Made by a program: the position numbers and the translations under genes
In this document: positions 60,989 to 64,000 of the stretch, in pieces
Position numbering within the stretch: the first letter of the stretch is position 1
Layout of the letters: each line of letters starts with the position of its first letter
Assembly: GCA_035457865.1 (NCBI GenBank)
Contig: DATIAR010000059.1
Coordinates: 8,922-72,921, forward strand
Reading direction: 5' to 3'
DNA length: 64,000 nucleotides
DNA from: UBA8516 sp035457865
Lineage (GTDB): Archaea > Thermoproteota > Nitrososphaeria > Nitrososphaerales > Nitrosopumilaceae
The notes under the pieces: generated by a model
What the model saw: the letters and a program-made list of their open reading frames with translations, nothing else
What the model was told of the DNA's origin: nothing
The model's database searches: none

Positions 60989-61483
60989 TTAACTTTTAAT
61001 TCTTTCAACACGTCTTAAATCATTCGCCATATTCTTATCATCTACATTCGTATGCGATAATTTTTTTAGTTTTGCTGTTGCACTTTTTAAGAACGAAATT
61101 TTTCTATTTTTATAAGTTCTATCAGCTCTTGCCATGTTAATCAGTGCCGGACTTCCATACTTTAAGATGTTTGTTACCTCTTCTAGTGAAAATTGATCCA
61201 GTCTCTTCGTTTCTGACTTGAAGTTTGGCTTTATCATAACAACGTCAAGTGATGGTGTAAGTACGGCTTTTGAGCCTGGAGGAAGGTTCAAAAGTTCTGG
61301 ATATAGATCCACTGAAAAACCAAGAAAGCTTGTTACAACTTTTAAAGAATTGTATAATTCGTCTATTACGTTTACTTTTTCTTTATCTAATTCATATACT
61401 TGAACTGCTTCGTCTATCAGAGTTTCCATCGTATTTATAACTTCGGCTAGATCATTTTCTACATCTGTATCATTAGATGACAT
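60989..61483 (-). CDS. Hypothetical protein (164 aa), N-terminus shared with the 43-aa peptide
   Basis: 164 residues from the ATG at 61483, chosen because MSSNDTDVENDLAEVINTME matches the start of the mini-protein at 60149; a TTG at 61528 would add 15. Helical, acidic in front and basic at the end (ADRTYKNRKISFLKSATAKLKKLSHTN). The middle (VVTSFLGFSVDLYPELLNLPPGSKAVLTPSLDVVMIKPNF) looks beta-rich. It follows the prepilin-peptidase-like gene by 49 bases on the same strand, so could be a pilus-related accessory protein. Function unknown. Confidence 0.6.
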   Translation of the reverse strand: MSSNDTDVENDLAEVINTMETLIDEAVQVYELDKEKVNVIDELYNSLKVVTSFLGFSVDLYPELLNLPPGSKAVLTPSLDVVMIKPNFKSETKRLDQFSLEEVTNILKYGSPALINMARADRTYKNRKISFLKSATAKLKKLSHTNVDDKNMANDLRRVERIKS

Positions 61484-61532
61484 GCAGGTAGAAAGAATGT
61501 TTTCAATATTAAAAGTTGCGTAGAGCAATCTT

Positions 61533-62228
61533 TTACCACAAATTACCTATGTTAAAAACAATATCTCCAAAGAGAAGCTGAACTACAAATCCTACAGTTA
61601 TGTAAAGTATGTATGGTATGCCAGGGGTAACCCATGTGTCTGGTTTATCACAAAACTCCGTGTTTTCAGCATGATGGAAAGAAAAGTCAATTTTTTTGTG
61701 GTTTCCTTCTACTTTTTCAATTGCAAAACCGTATTTTGGATTTTCAGCCCTATATCCTAAAAACATAGCAGCTATCTTTTTTAATTTAGTTTCTTCGAAG
61801 CCTTCAAAAATATTTTTGTGTCTTGATATAGCAATAAAATTTCGAATTAAATTTAAAAAAACTGGAACGACAGAAATTATTGCAGCGTTTGTCAAAGTGG
61901 TTAATGGAGTTACTGTATTCCCTGAAAAACTGAGCTGTGGTGCAAGTGCTGCTAAAACTATCAATCCCAGTGCATCTGCTCCTCCAAAAATTCCGACTCT
62001 CCAGATCAAAAGTGCTATTGGTGCAACAATCAACGATACCCCTATGTTTATCATAGAATCAGGTATGCTTGGTTCAAAGAAAATTAATACAACCGAAATT
62101 ACTCCAAAAACAATCCATAAAATATCATTAATTTCTCGTTTCCATACATCAATTATTGTTGCAATTGATAACATTATCAGTGCAGACAATATTCGGATGT
62201 TGTAAACGTCAAACATAAATTCAAACAT
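61533..62228 (-). CDS. A24-type prepilin/preflagellin peptidase-like membrane protein
   Basis: 231 residues with about six membrane helices. The two catalytic aspartates of A24 peptidases are in place: IATIIDVWKREINDILW (first Asp) and FGGADALGLIVLAAL (GGAD, close to the GxGD motif). A roughly 70-residue soluble loop (KNIFEGFEETKLKKIAAMFLGYR to DKPDTWVTPG) precedes the last helix, as in archaeal FlaK/PibD. It would cleave class-III signal peptides of pilins or archaellins. The only likely pilus or archaellum gene in the window. Confidence 0.8.
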   Translation of the reverse strand: MFEFMFDVYNIRILSALIMLSIATIIDVWKREINDILWIVFGVISVVLIFFEPSIPDSMINIGVSLIVAPIALLIWRVGIFGGADALGLIVLAALAPQLSFSGNTVTPLTTLTNAAIISVVPVFLNLIRNFIAISRHKNIFEGFEETKLKKIAAMFLGYRAENPKYGFAIEKVEGNHKKIDFSFHHAENTEFCDKPDTWVTPGIPYILYITVGFVVQLLFGDIVFNIGNLW

Positions 62229-62314
62229 GAAGACACATTCTCCTTATCTTTTTTGGATGCAATCTATCTATTAATACAAGTAAAACCATATTTATCCTCG
62301 AGTTAAGAAATATC

Positions 62315-62977
62315 ATGCCATTTTGTCCTGATTGTGGATACAAGATATCCTCAACCGATAGATACTGTTACAATTGCGGAAAACAGGTTTTTAATGAATT
62401 CTCATCACTAATTGAGAAAACAAATCCCACGAAGAATATGATGATGAATGATACTCAGCAACCTAAGATCGAATCATCATCAGAAATGCCTATTTCAGAA
62501 CAGCATGACAAAGAAAATAACAAATCTAAAACTGAATCTGAAATTCTTAATTTGCCTTATTCTTGGACAGCAAATAACATAGAAATAACACTTCTTGGTC
62601 TTGGCCTGGTAGAGGGTTATGAGCGTAATAATCCTTTGGACAATAAAAAACAATACGAAGTTATAGTACAATTCAAGAATCTGTTGAAAACAAGCAATAA
62701 AATAACTGGTGGCTCTTTTGGATTTGATAAATTAAATCTTAAAACAGATGTAGGAAATATCTGGGACTTGAAATACAATGTTGAAAATTTGACTCTTACT
62801 GAAACCTTAGATCCAGAGGAGGAGTTTATTAGAAATGAATCTGTTTTTGAAATTAGAAAAAAAGAAATTCCAGAACATCTTTTAGCTGAGATTTTTGATA
62901 AAAAATACGTATTTGTTGTCAAACTTATTAAAAATCGAAGGTATGAAGAAAACACTGAAAAGTATCATTTCAGATAA
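62315..62977 (+). CDS. Zinc-ribbon protein with C-terminal beta domain
   Basis: 220 residues. The first 25 residues form a zinc ribbon: FCPDCGYKISSTDRYCYNCGKQ (C4/C7 and C20/C23). A polar linker to about residue 78 is followed by a beta-rich domain with YSWTANNIEITLLGLGLVEGYE and YEVIVQFKNLLKTSNKITG, comparable to DUF4352-type immunoglobulin-like domains. No membrane segment. Function unknown. Confidence 0.7.
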   Translation: MPFCPDCGYKISSTDRYCYNCGKQVFNEFSSLIEKTNPTKNMMMNDTQQPKIESSSEMPISEQHDKENNKSKTESEILNLPYSWTANNIEITLLGLGLVEGYERNNPLDNKKQYEVIVQFKNLLKTSNKITGGSFGFDKLNLKTDVGNIWDLKYNVENLTLTETLDPEEEFIRNESVFEIRKKEIPEHLLAEIFDKKYVFVVKLIKNRRYEENTEKYHFR

Positions 62978-63103
62978 TTATTCAATTACTTCTATATTGT
63001 ACTTGTCGCATTTAGAATAAGTAGTAACATCTTTTGTTTCTTTTTTCACAACATCAATTCATTAATAAAATGATTTATTAGATGTTTATACGCCGACAAC
63101 ATT

Positions 63104-63511
63104 ATGAATATAAAAATACCAGTCATCATTACCTCGATTTCTATAGGATTGCTTGTAATTTATGGAGCCGATGCGGCTATTGGAGGCGGTACTGGCCAGG
63201 GTTTTCTGCCATTTGACCACAAAGTCAGAGGTTTCGCGTTAGGCATTCCATCAGTGGCACTTCCTATAATTGCATATTTTATCTCAAAAGGAGTTCCTTC
63301 TAAGATACTTGGTGTTTTAATCGTTATAAGCGGACTTTTAACAGTAATTGGTTCTGTTGCATTTCTTGCCATACAATCATCGATTAGTACGATAGAACCT
63401 GACAAAAACAGAATGTCAGAATTTGCTCCAGTTATTGCTGTAGGAGTTTTCATTATTGCACTTGGAGTAATGAAAATCAAAAAATCCACCAAAACTGTAT
63501 CTGCATCATAG
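63104..63511 (+). CDS. Four-TM membrane protein (135 aa)
   Basis: 135 residues with hydrophobic segments at about 4-27, 45-60, 65-88 and 104-124. The first two could be a hairpin with a Gly-rich loop (GADAAIGGGTGQGFLPFDHK). No family recognised. The following Cys-rich mini-gene starts one base after its stop, so they probably share a transcript. Confidence 0.6.
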   Translation: MNIKIPVIITSISIGLLVIYGADAAIGGGTGQGFLPFDHKVRGFALGIPSVALPIIAYFISKGVPSKILGVLIVISGLLTVIGSVAFLAIQSSISTIEPDKNRMSEFAPVIAVGVFIIALGVMKIKKSTKTVSAS

Positions 63512-63512
63512 T

Positions 63513-63638
63513 ATGACACTTTGCGCTAAATGCAACAAAGAAGTAAAGAAAACACATTCATGTGATCATACTGTTGATAAAGAATTCTGTGTAGCATGTT
63601 ACACTGAACTTCATTACTATATGACAGAATCCACGTAG
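63513..63638 (+). CDS. Cys/His-rich mini-protein (41 aa)
   Basis: 41 residues: MTLCAKCNKEVKKTHSCDHT then VDKEFCVACYTELHYY. C4/C7 and C26/C29 are two CxxC pairs, with C17-x-H19 between, so a zinc-binding fold is likely. It lies between two membrane-protein genes. Function unknown. Confidence 0.55.
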   Translation: MTLCAKCNKEVKKTHSCDHTVDKEFCVACYTELHYYMTEST

Positions 63639-63641
63639 TAT

Positions 63642-64000
63642 ATGTCAATAGAAACGTTTGTAGAATGGGTCATTTCATTAGTTTCAGATTATCTATATGC
63701 AGGAATTTTTACTGCCGCATTACTAGAAACAATATTCCCTCCAATTCCCAGTGAGGCAATATTTCCATTGGCTGGATATCTAGTTTCACAGAATAAAATG
63801 GCGTTTTTTCATGTAATAGGTCTAGGAATCACAGGGGCCGCTGGTTCTACTATTGGTGCACTTGTGATTTATTTTATGGCACTCAAAATTGGAAGAGAAG
63901 GATTTGCTAGATATCTAAAATATGCGCACATTACAGATGACCATCTAAAAAAGGTCGACAGATGGTTTGCACATCATGGTGAAAAAGTAATTTTATTTGG
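63642..64000 (+). CDS. DedA-family membrane protein (3' end outside window)
   Basis: First 119 residues only; no stop before the window ends. SDYLYAGIFTAALLETIFPPIPSEAIFPLAGYLV is the DedA signature (the E and P-P-x-P-x-E region), followed by GITGAAGSTIGALVIYFMALKIGREGF and KKVDRWFAHHGEKVILF. DedA proteins (SNARE-associated Golgi family) move lipids between membrane leaflets, including undecaprenyl-type carriers. Three bases after the mini-protein stop, so likely co-transcribed. Confidence 0.88.
   Translation, partial: MSIETFVEWVISLVSDYLYAGIFTAALLETIFPPIPSEAIFPLAGYLVSQNKMAFFHVIGLGITGAAGSTIGALVIYFMALKIGREGFARYLKYAHITDDHLKKVDRWFAHHGEKVILF

Noticed and set aside
61696..62205. 169-residue plus-strand frame opposite the A24 peptidase gene
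   Set aside because: Antisense to a multi-helix membrane protein with catalytic Asp motifs; composition is that of a shadow.
1..64000. CRISPR arrays, insertion sequences, integrases or phage genes
   Set aside because: No regularly spaced repeats and no transposase or integrase motifs were seen; the gene content is mostly housekeeping.

Overview
The window is a 64 kb stretch of an AT-rich archaeal genome, most likely an ammonia-oxidising thaumarchaeon (Nitrososphaerota, probably the Nitrosopumilales lineage). The evidence is gene content: an archaeal ribosomal-protein operon containing S4e and the RNase P subunit Rpp29, a proteasome alpha subunit, a DUF371 protein, a SPOUT methylase next to L3, a CdvB/ESCRT-III-like cell-division protein, TrmB and stand-alone Lrp-ligand-domain regulators, a bacterial-type UvrABC set, a biotin pathway, an F420-type (luciferase-like) oxidoreductase, and an iron-alcohol-dehydrogenase-family protein resembling the malonic semialdehyde reductase of the 3-hydroxypropionate/4-hydroxybutyrate cycle. 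Many genes have a TATA-like box about 25-28 bases before the start codon, as expected for leaderless archaeal transcripts. No CRISPR array, insertion sequence or rRNA was found.

Layout. 0-3.8 kb: a HEAT-repeat protein, two membrane proteins, a Cys-rich mini-protein, an HTH protein and a metallo-beta-lactamase nuclease. 3.8-10.3 kb (minus): uvrB-uvrA (overlapping) and uvrC. 10.4-14.7 kb: an FMN-binding protein, surface proteins, a Mer-like oxidoreductase and the Fe-ADH. 14.7-20.8 kb: glycerate kinase, an RNase H-like protein, citrate synthase flanked by two small paralogues, a DHH phosphoesterase, endonuclease IV and RidA. 20.9-27.4 kb: small hypothetical proteins, a DUF255 thioredoxin-fold protein, two secreted or anchored proteins and an Lrp-ligand-domain protein. 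27.4-34.2 kb: tRNA-Thr and the purine genes purS, purQ-purL-purF and purC; purK-purE lie at 56.4-58.2 kb. 34.5-37.2 kb: an HTH regulator, DUF371, proteasome alpha and the SPOUT methylase. 37.3-45.2 kb: 15 ribosomal proteins plus Rpp29, with no L2 between L23 and S19 and no L32e or L19e after L6. 45.2-51.1 kb: tRNA-Asn, a zinc-ribbon protein, exported proteins, a CdvB paralogue and a CcdA/thioredoxin pair. 51.1-55.9 kb: bioB-bioF, bioA and bioD, with a BirA-box-like palindrome before bioB. 58.3-64 kb: a KaiC/RAD55-like ATPase with repeated upstream elements, a TrmB regulator, a prepilin-peptidase-like protein, zinc-ribbon proteins and a DedA protein cut by the window edge.

Seven proteins of de novo purine synthesis (PurS, PurQ, PurL, PurF, PurC, PurK, PurE) and all four late biotin enzymes (BioF, BioA, BioD, BioB) are encoded here. 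The most noteworthy signals are the BirA-like operator at bioB, the two-HE-motif HEAT protein resembling half of deoxyhypusine hydroxylase, the paired small paralogues around citrate synthase, the dense inverted and direct repeats at 45.76-45.94 kb, the direct repeats before the KaiC-like gene, and a mini-protein sharing its N-terminus with a nearby gene. All assignments come from reading the sequence; no database search was run.
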